Counted from the stretch's first letter, positions 1 to 6,049 are shown. The stretch: 6,874 nucleotides of DNA from Brevundimonas sp. (GCA_022712235.1 JALAGW010000093.1:1-6874); one strand, 5' to 3'. Notes: a model not told the origin generated them from the sequence alone. Made by a program: numbers and translations.

Positions 1-254
1 CGCTCCAGCACCTCCTCCCGCATGGTCATGTGGGCGGCCAGGTCGGATTTCCGCGGTTCGGGATCCAGGCGGATGGCCTGATCGCGCACCGGGATCAGCC
101 GTGCCCGGGTCTCGGCCTCGGCGCTCGCGAACAGGGTGACCTCGTGGCCCAGCTCGACCAGGGCGTCGGTCAGATGGGCGACGACCCGTTCGGTTCCGCC
201 GTAAAGGCGCGGCGGCACCGCCTCATAGAGGGGCGTGACCTGAGCAATCTTCAT
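1..254 (-). CDS. Glycosyltransferase, GT4-like N-terminal domain (partial, C-terminus beyond left edge)
   Basis: The first 84 residues of a protein read leftward from an ATG at 254-252 and run off the window. The protein starts MKIAQVTPLYEAVPPRLYGG and continues TERVVAHLTDALVELGHEVTLFAS. The pattern P-x(n)-YGG-TE-R-VV-x-L-x-x-L-x-x-x-GH-x-V-T-L-F-A-S is typical of the N-terminal Rossmann domain of family 4 glycosyltransferases, which transfer a sugar from an activated nucleotide donor. The glycine loop (G19-G20) and GHEV (36-39) are visible. The donor-binding C-terminal domain, which would hint at the substrate, is outside the window, so the sugar and acceptor cannot be named. The start is supported by a purine-rich GGGAG/GGAAG stretch just upstream. 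It lies 109 bp downstream of ccrM on the same strand, and its leader carries two GANTC sites. The family call is confident; the role in surface or storage polysaccharide is unknown. Confidence 0.85.
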   Translation of the reverse strand, partial: MKIAQVTPLYEAVPPRLYGGTERVVAHLTDALVELGHEVTLFASAEAETRARLIPVRDQAIRLDPEPRKSDLAAHMTMREEVLE

Positions 255-311
255 CTTCCGACTCCCGCGCCCCCGCTGGTGCGCTGGAATCGTCAACACG
301 GGTCAATGACC
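255..311 (-). promoter_or_regulatory. Leader of the glycosyltransferase gene with two GANTC sites and an 11-bp palindrome
   Basis: Read on the minus strand, this leader holds an odd palindrome GGTCATTGACC (301-311), two TTGAC tracts in tandem that could serve as -35 elements, then GATTC (287-291) directly after the second TTGAC, and GAGTC (260-264) within about 10 bp of the start codon. GANTC is the target of CcrM, encoded next door, and methylated GANTC in promoters is read by GcrA in Caulobacterales. No convincing -10 hexamer is visible, so the exact promoter is not assigned. The sites are seen directly; cell-cycle control of this gene is inference. Confidence 0.4.
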
Positions 312-339
312 GGGGTTCCAGCTTGGCCGAAACGATAGT

Positions 340-362
340 CGCAAGTCTTACAGCGGCTTGCG
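340..362 (-). terminator. Weak hairpin just downstream of ccrM
   Basis: CGCAAG (340-345) and CTTGCG (357-362) form a perfect 6-bp stem with an 11-nt loop, beginning 2 bp after the ccrM stop codon. No real U-tract follows on the minus strand. It could reduce read-through from ccrM into the glycosyltransferase gene, but the stem is short for this base composition and could be chance. Confidence 0.3.
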
Positions 363-363
363 C

Positions 364-1443
364 CTACTGCATCCCGGCGCGGATCTCGGCGCGCAGGGCG
401 TCGATGGGGCGCAGGCCCGTGTCGGTCTTGAAGCGCCAGTAGGTCCAGCCGTTGCAGGCCGGCGCGTTTTCCAGCAGGGCGCCCAGCTTGTGGATCGAGC
501 CGGTCATGGAGCCGGACACCAGTGAACCGTCAGCGCGCACGCGGGCCTCATGATCGCCCTTGGGGCAATACAGCTTGTCGCCGGGAGCCAGCAGGCCTGC
601 CTCGACCAGGGCGCCGAACGGCACCTTGGGCTCGGCCTTCTTGGAGCCGGTGACGACCAGGTCTTCGGGTGCGGCGGGGATGACCGCCTTGATGCGCTTC
701 TCGGCCAGTTTGGCGTAGGTCTCGTCGCGCTCGATGCCGATGAAATGGCGGCCCAGACGCTTGGCCGCCGCCCCCGTGGTGCCGGTGCCGAAGAAGGGGT
801 CCAGAACCACGTCGCCGACGCGGCTGGCCGACAGCAGCACCCGGTGCAGCAGGGCCTCGGGCTTCTGGGTCGGGTGGGCCTTGTCGCCGTTGTCGTCCTT
901 CAGCCGCTCATTGCCGGTGCACAGGGCCAGGGTCCAGTCCGAGCGCATCTGGGTGTCTTCGTTGAAGGCCTTCAGCGCGTCGTAGTTGAAGGTGTAGCGC
1001 TTCTGCTCGCGCGACTTGGCGGCCCAGATCAGGGTCTCGTGCGCATTGGTGAAGCGGGTGCCCTTGAAGTTCGGCATGGGGTTGGACTTGCGCCAGATGA
1101 TGTCGTTCAGCACCCAGAAGCCCAGGTCCTGCATCGCCGAACCCAGGCGGAAGATGTTGTGATAGCTGCCGATGACCCAGAGCGAGCCCTCGTCCTTCAG
1201 CACCCGACGGCACTCGGTCAGCCAGGCGCGGGTGAAGGCGTCATAGGCGGCGAAGCTGTCGAACTTGTCCCAGTCGTCGTCGACCGCGTCGACCTTGGAA
1301 TTGTCGGGACGCAGCAGGTCGCCGCCCAGCTGCAGATTATAGGGCGGGTCGGCGAAGACCATGTCCACCGACTTGTCCGGCAGGCCCTTCAGCACCTCGA
1401 TGCAGTCGCCACGCAGGATGACGTCGGTCTTCAACTCGGACAT
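364..1443 (-). CDS. ccrM: Cell-cycle-regulated adenine-N6 DNA methyltransferase CcrM (GANTC)
   Basis: The 359-residue product methylates adenine in GANTC, the mark that tracks replication in Caulobacterales. The motif order is that of the beta class: catalytic motif IV DPPY at 32-35 comes first, and the SAM-binding motif I DPFFGTGTTG at 215-224 follows, with HPTQKP at 190-195 between them. The N-terminal stretch FADPPYNLQLGGDLLRPDNS and MPNFKGTRF (123-131) are characteristic of CcrM rather than of general methyltransferases. Residues from about 265 form the CcrM C-terminal domain (RAMA-like), needed for DNA recognition in the studied homologue, and include ACNGWTYWRFK (329-339). The length matches the roughly 358 residues of the Caulobacter enzyme, so it appears intact. 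The ATG at 1443 starts right before the conserved N-terminal fold; its ribosome site is weak. It is divergent from murC, and its leader holds a CtrA-like box and a GANTC site, fitting late-S-phase expression shut off by full methylation. Confidence 0.97.
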   Translation of the reverse strand: MSELKTDVILRGDCIEVLKGLPDKSVDMVFADPPYNLQLGGDLLRPDNSKVDAVDDDWDKFDSFAAYDAFTRAWLTECRRVLKDEGSLWVIGSYHNIFRLGSAMQDLGFWVLNDIIWRKSNPMPNFKGTRFTNAHETLIWAAKSREQKRYTFNYDALKAFNEDTQMRSDWTLALCTGNERLKDDNGDKAHPTQKPEALLHRVLLSASRVGDVVLDPFFGTGTTGAAAKRLGRHFIGIERDETYAKLAEKRIKAVIPAAPEDLVVTGSKKAEPKVPFGALVEAGLLAPGDKLYCPKGDHEARVRADGSLVSGSMTGSIHKLGALLENAPACNGWTYWRFKTDTGLRPIDALRAEIRAGMQ

Positions 1444-1479
1444 GGAAAAGCGGCCCCGGACAGATGAGACGCTTATGGT

Positions 1480-1506
1480 GAATCCTTACGGTTAAGGCGG
1501 AGTAAC
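1480..1506 (-). promoter_or_regulatory. ccrM control region: CtrA-like box plus GANTC site
   Basis: On the minus strand 1506-1491 reads GTTA-CTCCGCC-TTAAC, one mismatch from the CtrA consensus TTAA-N7-TTAAC, and ends 48 bp upstream of the ccrM ATG. GATTC (1484-1480) follows 6 bp downstream of it. In Caulobacter crescentus ccrM is activated by CtrA and its leader carries GANTC sites whose methylation state limits transcription; the arrangement here resembles that. The -10 is not clear (an ATAAG stretch near 1477 is possible). The box also lies in the murC leader, about 90 bp before the murC start, so it may affect both genes. The sites are seen; function is inferred from the model organism. 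Confidence 0.6.
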
Positions 1507-1592
1507 CAAACTTAAGATCCCGACAGATCGAGGAAATCCTTTGGCTGGCAAAGATGGTGCAAAACGCATCCCGTCTGAGCTATGACGCGCAT

Positions 1593-3038
1593 ATGATCGC
1601 ACGCCTTCGCCCCGTTCCGTTCGCCCTCGGGCCTGTCCACTTCGTCGGCATCGGCGGCATCGGCATGAGCGGCATCGCCGAGATCATGCTGAAGATCGGC
1701 TATCAGGTGTCCGGCTCGGACGCCAAGGCCAGCGCCAACACCGAGCGGCTCGAGAAGCTGGGCGCCCGCATCTACATCGGCCATGACGCCGCCCATGTGA
1801 CCGAGGGCGTCTCGGCGGTGGTCTATTCGACCGCGGTCAAGGCGACGAACCCCGAGCTGGTCGTGGCGCGCGAGCGTCGCATTCCCCTGGTGCGCCGCGC
1901 CGAGATGCTGGCTGAGCTGATGCGTCTGCAATTCTCGGTCGGCGTCGGCGGCACCCACGGCAAGACGACGACGACCTCCATGGTCGCAGCCCTGCTGGAC
2001 GCCGGTTCGCTGGACCCGACGGTGGTCAACGGCGGCATCATCAACGCCTACGGCACCAACGCCAAGGTGGGCGAGGGCGACTGGATCGTGGTCGAGGCCG
2101 ACGAGAGCGACGGCTCCTTCTTGCGCCTGAAGTGCACGGTCGCGGTCATCACCAACATCGACCCGGAACACCTGGACCACTACGGCGACTTCGACGCGGT
2201 CAAGAAGGCCTTCTGCGACTTCATCGAGGACATTCCCTTCTACGGCTTCGGCGTGGTCTGTCTGGACCACCCGGAAGTGCAGAAGCTGGCGGCCCAGATC
2301 GATAACCGCCGTCTGGTCACCTACGGCCTGAACCCCCAGGCCATGGTCCGCGCCGAGAACGTGCAGATGTCGCCCGACGGCTCGCGCTTCGACGTGGTCA
2401 TTCAGGGACAGGGTCTGGCCGCGCTGGACGAGCCGAACCGGATCGAGGGCCTCTATCTGCCCATGGCCGGCTGGCACAATGTGTCGAACTCTCTGGCCGC
2501 CATCGCCGTGGCCCGGGAGCTGGGCGTGGATGACGATTCCATCCGTCAGGGCCTGGCTGGCTTCGGCGGGGTCAAGCGTCGCTTCACCACTACCGGCGTG
2601 GTCGGCGGGGTGCGCGTCATCGACGACTACGGCCATCACCCGGTCGAGATCGCCGCCGTGCTGAAAGCCGCCCGTCAGGTGGTGCAGTCGGCCGACAATC
2701 CGGGCCGCGTCATCGCCGTCGTCCAGCCGCATCGCTACACCCGCCTGCGCGACCTGATGCAGGACTTCTCGACCTGCTTCGCCGACGCCGACAGCGTTCT
2801 GGTCGCCGATGTCTATCCGGCGGGCGAGCAGCCGATCGAGGGCGTCGACAAGCATGCCCTGGCCGAGGGCATCCGCCGCTATGGCCACCGTCAGGTCGCC
2901 GCCCTGGAAAACGCCGCCGTCCTGCCGCGCGTCATCAAGGATGAAGCCAGGCCGGGCGACCTGGTCGTCCTGCTGGGCGCCGGCGACATCACCAGCTGGG
3001 CCTACGCCCTGCCGGCGCAACTCGAGGCCCTGGGCTAG
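1593..3038 (+). CDS. murC: UDP-N-acetylmuramate--L-alanine ligase MurC
   Basis: MurC joins L-alanine to UDP-MurNAc with ATP in the cytoplasm, the first peptide step of peptidoglycan synthesis. From the chosen ATG at 1593 the protein has 481 residues. Domain 1 (about 14-110) has the substrate-binding loop GIGGIGMSG (19-27). The central ATPase domain has the P-loop GTHGKTTTT (120-128), EADESDGSF (168-176) and NIDPEHLDHYG (188-198). The C-terminal domain has FGGVKRRF (324-331), DDYGHHPVEI (344-353) and QPHRYTRL (378-385). All key motifs are present, so it should be active. An ATG at 1554 in the same frame would add 13 residues (MVQNASRLSYDAH) that do not look conserved. Neither start has a strong ribosome site, and 1593 is preferred because MurC proteins of this group begin just before the RPVPF-x-LGP-x-HF stretch. 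murG is not upstream; ccrM lies there, divergent. The gene ends in a hairpin shared with the next gene. Confidence 0.96.
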   Translation: MIARLRPVPFALGPVHFVGIGGIGMSGIAEIMLKIGYQVSGSDAKASANTERLEKLGARIYIGHDAAHVTEGVSAVVYSTAVKATNPELVVARERRIPLVRRAEMLAELMRLQFSVGVGGTHGKTTTTSMVAALLDAGSLDPTVVNGGIINAYGTNAKVGEGDWIVVEADESDGSFLRLKCTVAVITNIDPEHLDHYGDFDAVKKAFCDFIEDIPFYGFGVVCLDHPEVQKLAAQIDNRRLVTYGLNPQAMVRAENVQMSPDGSRFDVVIQGQGLAALDEPNRIEGLYLPMAGWHNVSNSLAAIAVARELGVDDDSIRQGLAGFGGVKRRFTTTGVVGGVRVIDDYGHHPVEIAAVLKAARQVVQSADNPGRVIAVVQPHRYTRLRDLMQDFSTCFADADSVLVADVYPAGEQPIEGVDKHALAEGIRRYGHRQVAALENAAVLPRVIKDEARPGDLVVLLGAGDITSWAYALPAQLEALG

Positions 3039-3051
3039 GTTTCAGCCCAGG
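3029..3051. terminator. Bidirectional hairpin over the murC stop and the facing stop
   Basis: CCTGGGCT (3029-3036) and AGCCCAGG (3044-3051) form a perfect 8-bp stem with a 7-nt loop. The stop codons of both convergent genes (TAG at 3036-3038 and, on the other strand, TGA at 3044-3042) fall in and around the loop. Because the stem is palindromic, both proteins end in Leu-Gly encoded by CTG GGC. There is no U-tract on either side, so classic intrinsic termination is not assured; it may instead pause polymerase or protect 3' ends. Confidence 0.5.
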
Positions 3052-3773
3052 TAGCGCGCGATCATCGCGCCGAAGAAGAAGCAGAGCAGGCTGGTCATGG
3101 CGAAGGCCGTGACAAAGGCGCCCAGCCATTCGACCCGCCCCTGAAGGCGCAGCGCCTCGGCCGGGTCCAGCAGGCCTGATCTGATCTTCTTCATGTCGCC
3201 TTCCAGCGCCAGCAGGACCACGGCCATGCCGGCCAGCAGCGGCAGCCAGGCCGTCAGCAGGGACGCCAGGGATCCGGCCGAGGCGCGGCCGGAACTGAAG
3301 CGGGCGATGAAGTCCTGCATGACCGCCTGATGGCCGAGCGGCAGATAAACGAACAGCAGAAGGCTGATCGCCGCCAGATAGAGCAGGGCGTAGAAGGCGC
3401 GCTGGGGCAGACTGATCGGCACGGCGGGCGGCGGCTCGGTCGGTTCGGAAAAGGCGTCGGGCATGGCCGCGCCGCCCAGAAAGTGGCCGGCCTGCCGGCG
3501 CTTCTCGATGTGCCAGAACCAGCGATAGGTTCCGGCGTGGGCCAGAGGCAGGAAGAAAAAGGCCATCAGCACGGCCAGGACGCCGTTGAAGGCCTGCTCG
3601 AACGTCAGGCTGCGGCCCATGCCTTCCGCCGCGAACAACAGGCCGATGCACAGGGCGCCGATCCCGATCACGCTCGGCGGCGTGATGACGAGGATCAACA
3701 GGATGGAGCGCAGCGGCTCTTGCAGACCGGGGAGAAAGCGCTTCCCCTTGCTTGTCGATGTTGTTCGGGGCAT
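3042..3773 (-). CDS. Predicted five-helix inner-membrane protein of unknown function
   Basis: I do not recognise the family. From the ATG at 3773 the protein has 243 residues: a basic N-terminus (MPRTTSTSKGKRF), then about five hydrophobic segments near 23-47, 63-82, 126-146, 169-190 and 216-239. Between helices 2 and 3 lies a polar stretch with aromatic and basic residues (TYRWFWHIEKRR, 82-93) followed by a Pro/Glu-rich linker (about 105-120). A second charged loop (EGDMKKIRSGLLDPAEALRLQGRVEW, about 191-216) separates helices 4 and 5. No enzyme motif or signal-peptidase site is seen. The start at 3773 has AAGG five bases upstream. A longer reading from 3854 would add 27 residues and overlap the first 41 bp of murB on the opposite strand, so it is less likely. 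It lies reversed between murC and murB, convergent with the first and divergent from the second. The neighbours hint at a cell-envelope role but do not prove one. Confidence 0.75.
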   Translation of the reverse strand: MPRTTSTSKGKRFLPGLQEPLRSILLILVITPPSVIGIGALCIGLLFAAEGMGRSLTFEQAFNGVLAVLMAFFFLPLAHAGTYRWFWHIEKRRQAGHFLGGAAMPDAFSEPTEPPPAVPISLPQRAFYALLYLAAISLLLFVYLPLGHQAVMQDFIARFSSGRASAGSLASLLTAWLPLLAGMAVVLLALEGDMKKIRSGLLDPAEALRLQGRVEWLGAFVTAFAMTSLLCFFFGAMIARYLG

Positions 3774-3813
3774 CGCAGCCTTATCGCACACTGGACGCGC
3801 GCAAGAGATTTGA
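3774..3813. promoter_or_regulatory. 40-bp spacer between divergent starts of the membrane protein gene and murB
   Basis: Only 40 bp separate the two start codons, so any promoter for one gene must reach into the coding region of the other. The minus-strand gene has an AAGG ribosome site within it; murB has only a weak purine run (AAGAG, about 3801-3805). I see no clear -35/-10 pair, no CtrA box and no GANTC site. murB is therefore transcribed either from a promoter inside the membrane protein gene or by reading through from murC. Confidence 0.35.
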
Positions 3814-4725
3814 ATGACGACCTGGACTGAAGCCCTTCCTGACGTGCGCGGCAAGCTGCTGTTGAACGAACCTCTGGGGCCCTACACCTGGTTCCGCGTG
3901 GGCGGGGCGGCGGACGCCCTGTTCATCCCGGCGGACGCCGAGGATCTGGCCGACTTTCTCAAGGCCCTGCCTGAAAGCGTGCCCGTCACCATCATCGGCG
4001 TCGGCTCCAACCTGATCGTCCGCGACGGCGGGGTTGAGGGCGTGGTCATCCGTCTGGCCGGACGCGCCTTCGCCGCCATCACGACCGAGGGCGACACCGT
4101 CACGGCGGGCGCGGGCGCGCTGGATTCGATGGTGGCCAAGGCCTCGGCCAAGGCGGGCATCGCCGGGCTGGAGTTCTACGCCGGCATCCCCGGCACCATC
4201 GGCGGCGCCCTGACCATGAATGCGGGCTGCTATGGTTCTGAGACGAAGGACGTTCTGGTCTCGGCCTGGGGCCTGACCCGTCAGGGCGAGCGGATCGAGC
4301 TGGTGCTGGCCGACTTCGGCTACACCTACCGCCATTCCAACGCCCCGGCGGGCGTCATCTGGATGGAGGCGACCTATCGCGGCACGGCGGATGCGCCCGA
4401 GGCCGTCACGGCCCGCATCAATGAGATCACCAGCCGTCGCGAGACGACCCAGCCGATCCGTGAAAAAACCGGCGGCTCGACCTTCAAGAACCCCGAGGGG
4501 CAGTCCTCGTGGAAGCTGGTCGACGAGGCGGGCTGGCGCGGCAAGCTGCACGCGGAAACCGGGGGCGGGGCGAAGTTCAGCGAACTGCACTCCAACTTCA
4601 TGATCAATCCGGGCGAAGCCACGGCCGCCGACATCGAAGGCCTGGGCGAAGCCGTCCGCGCCGATGTTCTGAAGAAGACGGGCGTCCAGCTGGACTGGGA
4701 AATCAAGCGCATCGGCCGGAAGTAA
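3814..4725 (+). CDS. murB: UDP-N-acetylenolpyruvoylglucosamine reductase MurB
   Basis: MurB is the FAD enzyme that uses NADPH to reduce UDP-GlcNAc-enolpyruvate to UDP-MurNAc, the substrate of MurC. The 303-residue length fits the shorter type II MurB rather than the roughly 340-residue Escherichia coli form. FAD-domain motifs are TWFRVGG (25-31), GVGSNLIVRDGG (62-73) and GIPGTIGGALTMNAGCYG (124-141). Catalytic residues expected for the family are present: Arg173 in YTYR (170-173), the proton-donating Ser222 in GGSTFKNP (220-227), and Glu296 in DWEIKRIG near the C-terminus. HSNFMIN (259-265) is also typical. The ATG at 3814 sits 25 residues before TWFRVGG, the usual distance. It is split from murC by a reversed membrane-protein gene, and ddl and ftsQ, often next in alphaproteobacteria, are absent; an MFS gene converges on it instead. 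The gene is intact. Confidence 0.96.
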   Translation: MTTWTEALPDVRGKLLLNEPLGPYTWFRVGGAADALFIPADAEDLADFLKALPESVPVTIIGVGSNLIVRDGGVEGVVIRLAGRAFAAITTEGDTVTAGAGALDSMVAKASAKAGIAGLEFYAGIPGTIGGALTMNAGCYGSETKDVLVSAWGLTRQGERIELVLADFGYTYRHSNAPAGVIWMEATYRGTADAPEAVTARINEITSRRETTQPIREKTGGSTFKNPEGQSSWKLVDEAGWRGKLHAETGGGAKFSELHSNFMINPGEATAADIEGLGEAVRADVLKKTGVQLDWEIKRIGRK

Positions 4726-4737
4726 TCCGCTTCCGGC
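4715..4737. terminator. Hairpin over the murB stop, shared with the converging MFS gene
   Basis: GCCGGAAG (4715-4722) and CTTCCGGC (4730-4737) form a perfect 8-bp stem with a 7-nt loop. The murB stop TAA (4723-4725) opens the loop, and the hairpin ends 11 bp before the stop of the opposing MFS gene (4749). On the minus strand a short T-containing stretch follows within about 15-20 bp, but there is no strong U-tract on either side. It is a plausible bidirectional terminator with the same stem and loop lengths as the hairpin after murC. Confidence 0.5.
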
Positions 4738-4748
4738 GGTGTGCGCGG

Positions 4749-5981
4749 TCAGGCGGGACGCTTGCGCCCCGTCAGCCAGGCGACCACCCAGACGGCGAAA
4801 CCGCCCAGCGACAGGGCCACGCCGACCCAACCGGTGGAGGTCCAGCCCCAACCGGCCGCCACGGCCATGCCGCCCAGCAGCGGGCCGATGGCGTTGGCGG
4901 TGTTGAAGGCCGAGTGGTTCAGGGCGGCGGCCAGGGTCTGGGCGTCGCCGGCCACGTCCATCAGGCGGGTCTGCAGGATCGAGCCCAGCCCGCCGCCGCC
5001 GCCGATCAGGAAGACCACGATCAGCATGGCCCACAGATGCGGGGCCGCGAAGGGATAGAGGGCCAGGGCCGCCGCGCTCCACAGCAGCAGGCCGCCCGCC
5101 GCCGTCATGCCGAACCGGTCGGCGGCCCAGGCGCCCAGCAGGTTGCCGCTCATCATGCCCAGTCCGAACATGGCGAAGACCCAGGGCAGGACCTCCGGCC
5201 CCACGTCGGTCACGGCGGTCAGGGTCGAGGCCAGGTAGGCGTAGACCGCGAACATGCCGCCGAAGCCGATGGCCCCGACGCCGAGGGTCAGCCAGACCTG
5301 CCCGCGCTTCAGGGCGCCCAGCTCACGCAGGGGGCTGGCGTCGGCATGGGCCGGATCACGCGGCGCGAACAGGGCCACCAGGGCCATGGTGATGACCGCC
5401 AGGACGCTGACGATGGCGAAGGTCCAGCGCCAGCCGAACGTGTGGCTGACGGCGGTGGCGACCGGCACGCCGATGACGGTGGCGACGGTCAGGCCCAGCA
5501 GGATGGTGGAGACGGCGCGCGTTCTCAGTCTGAGAGGCACCAGGGAGGCGGCGACCAGGGCGGCCACGCCGAAATAGGCGCCATGCGGAATGCCGCTGAG
5601 GAAGCGGAAGGCCAGCATCCATTCATAGGTCGGCGCCATTGCGCTGAGACCGTTTCCGATCGCAAACAGGGCCATGAAGCCGATCAGCAACAGCCACCGG
5701 GGCAGGCGGGCGCCCAGAACAGCCAGGATAGGCGCGCCGACAACGACGCCGGCGGCATAGGCGCTGATGACATGGCCGGCGGTGGGTTCATCGACGCCCA
5801 GACCCGCCGCGAAGTCGGGCAGGACGCTCATGGCCGCGAACTCGGTGACGCCGATGGCGAAACCGCCCATGGCCAGGGCCAGCAGAACCAAGGCCACCTT
5901 GCCGGGGGCGGCGACCGTGTCCAGCGCGGGCGAGGCGCAAAGGTCGTCGTCGATACAGGGAGCCGCGTCGGTGGGGGCCAT
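4749..5981 (-). CDS. MFS transporter, DHA1 (AraJ/YdhP-like) efflux family
   Basis: A 410-residue inner-membrane protein with about 12 hydrophobic helices, expected to export small molecules by proton antiport. The first helix region GGFAIGVTEFAAMSVLPDFA (39-58), then AGHVISAYAAGVVVGAPILA (68-87), RFLSGIPHGAYFGVAA (126-141) and the C-terminal ILQTRLMDVAGDAQTLAAAL plus NHSAFNTANAIGPLLGG (335-371) are the pattern of the DHA1 group containing AraJ, YdhP and many 'arabinose efflux permease' annotations. GAWAADRFG (283-291) is the second-half loop motif A equivalent. The N-terminal 27 residues are polar and acidic with Cys9 and Cys15, before helix 1. Substrate cannot be told from sequence; similar proteins are linked to drugs, sugars or purines. 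The ATG at 5981 has a weak ribosome site, but later starts would remove helix 1. It converges on murB and is divergent from nothing; the next gene upstream is on the same strand, 110 bp away. Confidence 0.92.
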   Translation of the reverse strand: MAPTDAAPCIDDDLCASPALDTVAAPGKVALVLLALAMGGFAIGVTEFAAMSVLPDFAAGLGVDEPTAGHVISAYAAGVVVGAPILAVLGARLPRWLLLIGFMALFAIGNGLSAMAPTYEWMLAFRFLSGIPHGAYFGVAALVAASLVPLRLRTRAVSTILLGLTVATVIGVPVATAVSHTFGWRWTFAIVSVLAVITMALVALFAPRDPAHADASPLRELGALKRGQVWLTLGVGAIGFGGMFAVYAYLASTLTAVTDVGPEVLPWVFAMFGLGMMSGNLLGAWAADRFGMTAAGGLLLWSAAALALYPFAAPHLWAMLIVVFLIGGGGGLGSILQTRLMDVAGDAQTLAAALNHSAFNTANAIGPLLGGMAVAAGWGWTSTGWVGVALSLGGFAVWVVAWLTGRKRPA

Positions 5982-6018
5982 GAACTATCGCAATGCAGCA
6001 AACTTAACGCTGCGTCGC

Positions 6019-6046
6019 AAAATAGGGCTTGAGGTCCTGACTTCAA
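6019..6046 (-). promoter_or_regulatory. Candidate sigma-70 type promoter for the MFS gene
   Basis: On the minus strand TTGAAG (6046-6041) and TATTTT (6024-6019) are separated by 16 bp, each matching four of six consensus bases, and the -10 lies about 37 bp before the MFS start codon. This is the only A/T-rich stretch in the gap. A GTTAAG half-site lies between it and the start codon. Such matches also arise by chance, so it is only a candidate. Confidence 0.35.
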
Positions 6047-6049
6047 CCT

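Noticed and set aside
30..338. A 102-codon plus-strand open frame at the left end
   Set aside because: It lies opposite the glycosyltransferase start and runs through its leader; the minus-strand reading has a clear family motif and a ribosome site.
550..1467. A 305-codon plus-strand open frame opposite ccrM
   Set aside because: It overlaps an unmistakable ccrM and is composed of low-complexity Gly/Val/Gln/Leu sequence without motifs.
1512..3020. A 502-codon open frame on the minus strand covering all of murC
   Set aside because: It is an antisense shadow of murC: its translation is rich in Asp, Gly, His, Ala and Arg with low-complexity runs and no family motif, as expected opposite a GC-rich gene, while the plus strand has every MurC motif.
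3774..3854. A longer N-terminus for the membrane protein, starting at 3854
   Set aside because: It would overlap the first 41 bp of murB in the opposite direction and adds 27 residues without a clear feature; the ATG at 3773 has an AAGG ribosome site at good spacing.
4509..6032. A 507-codon open frame on the plus strand over the end of murB and all of the MFS gene
   Set aside because: Its Gly/Gln/Arg/His-rich composition has no domain pattern and it runs opposite a convincing 12-helix transporter and out of frame with murB.
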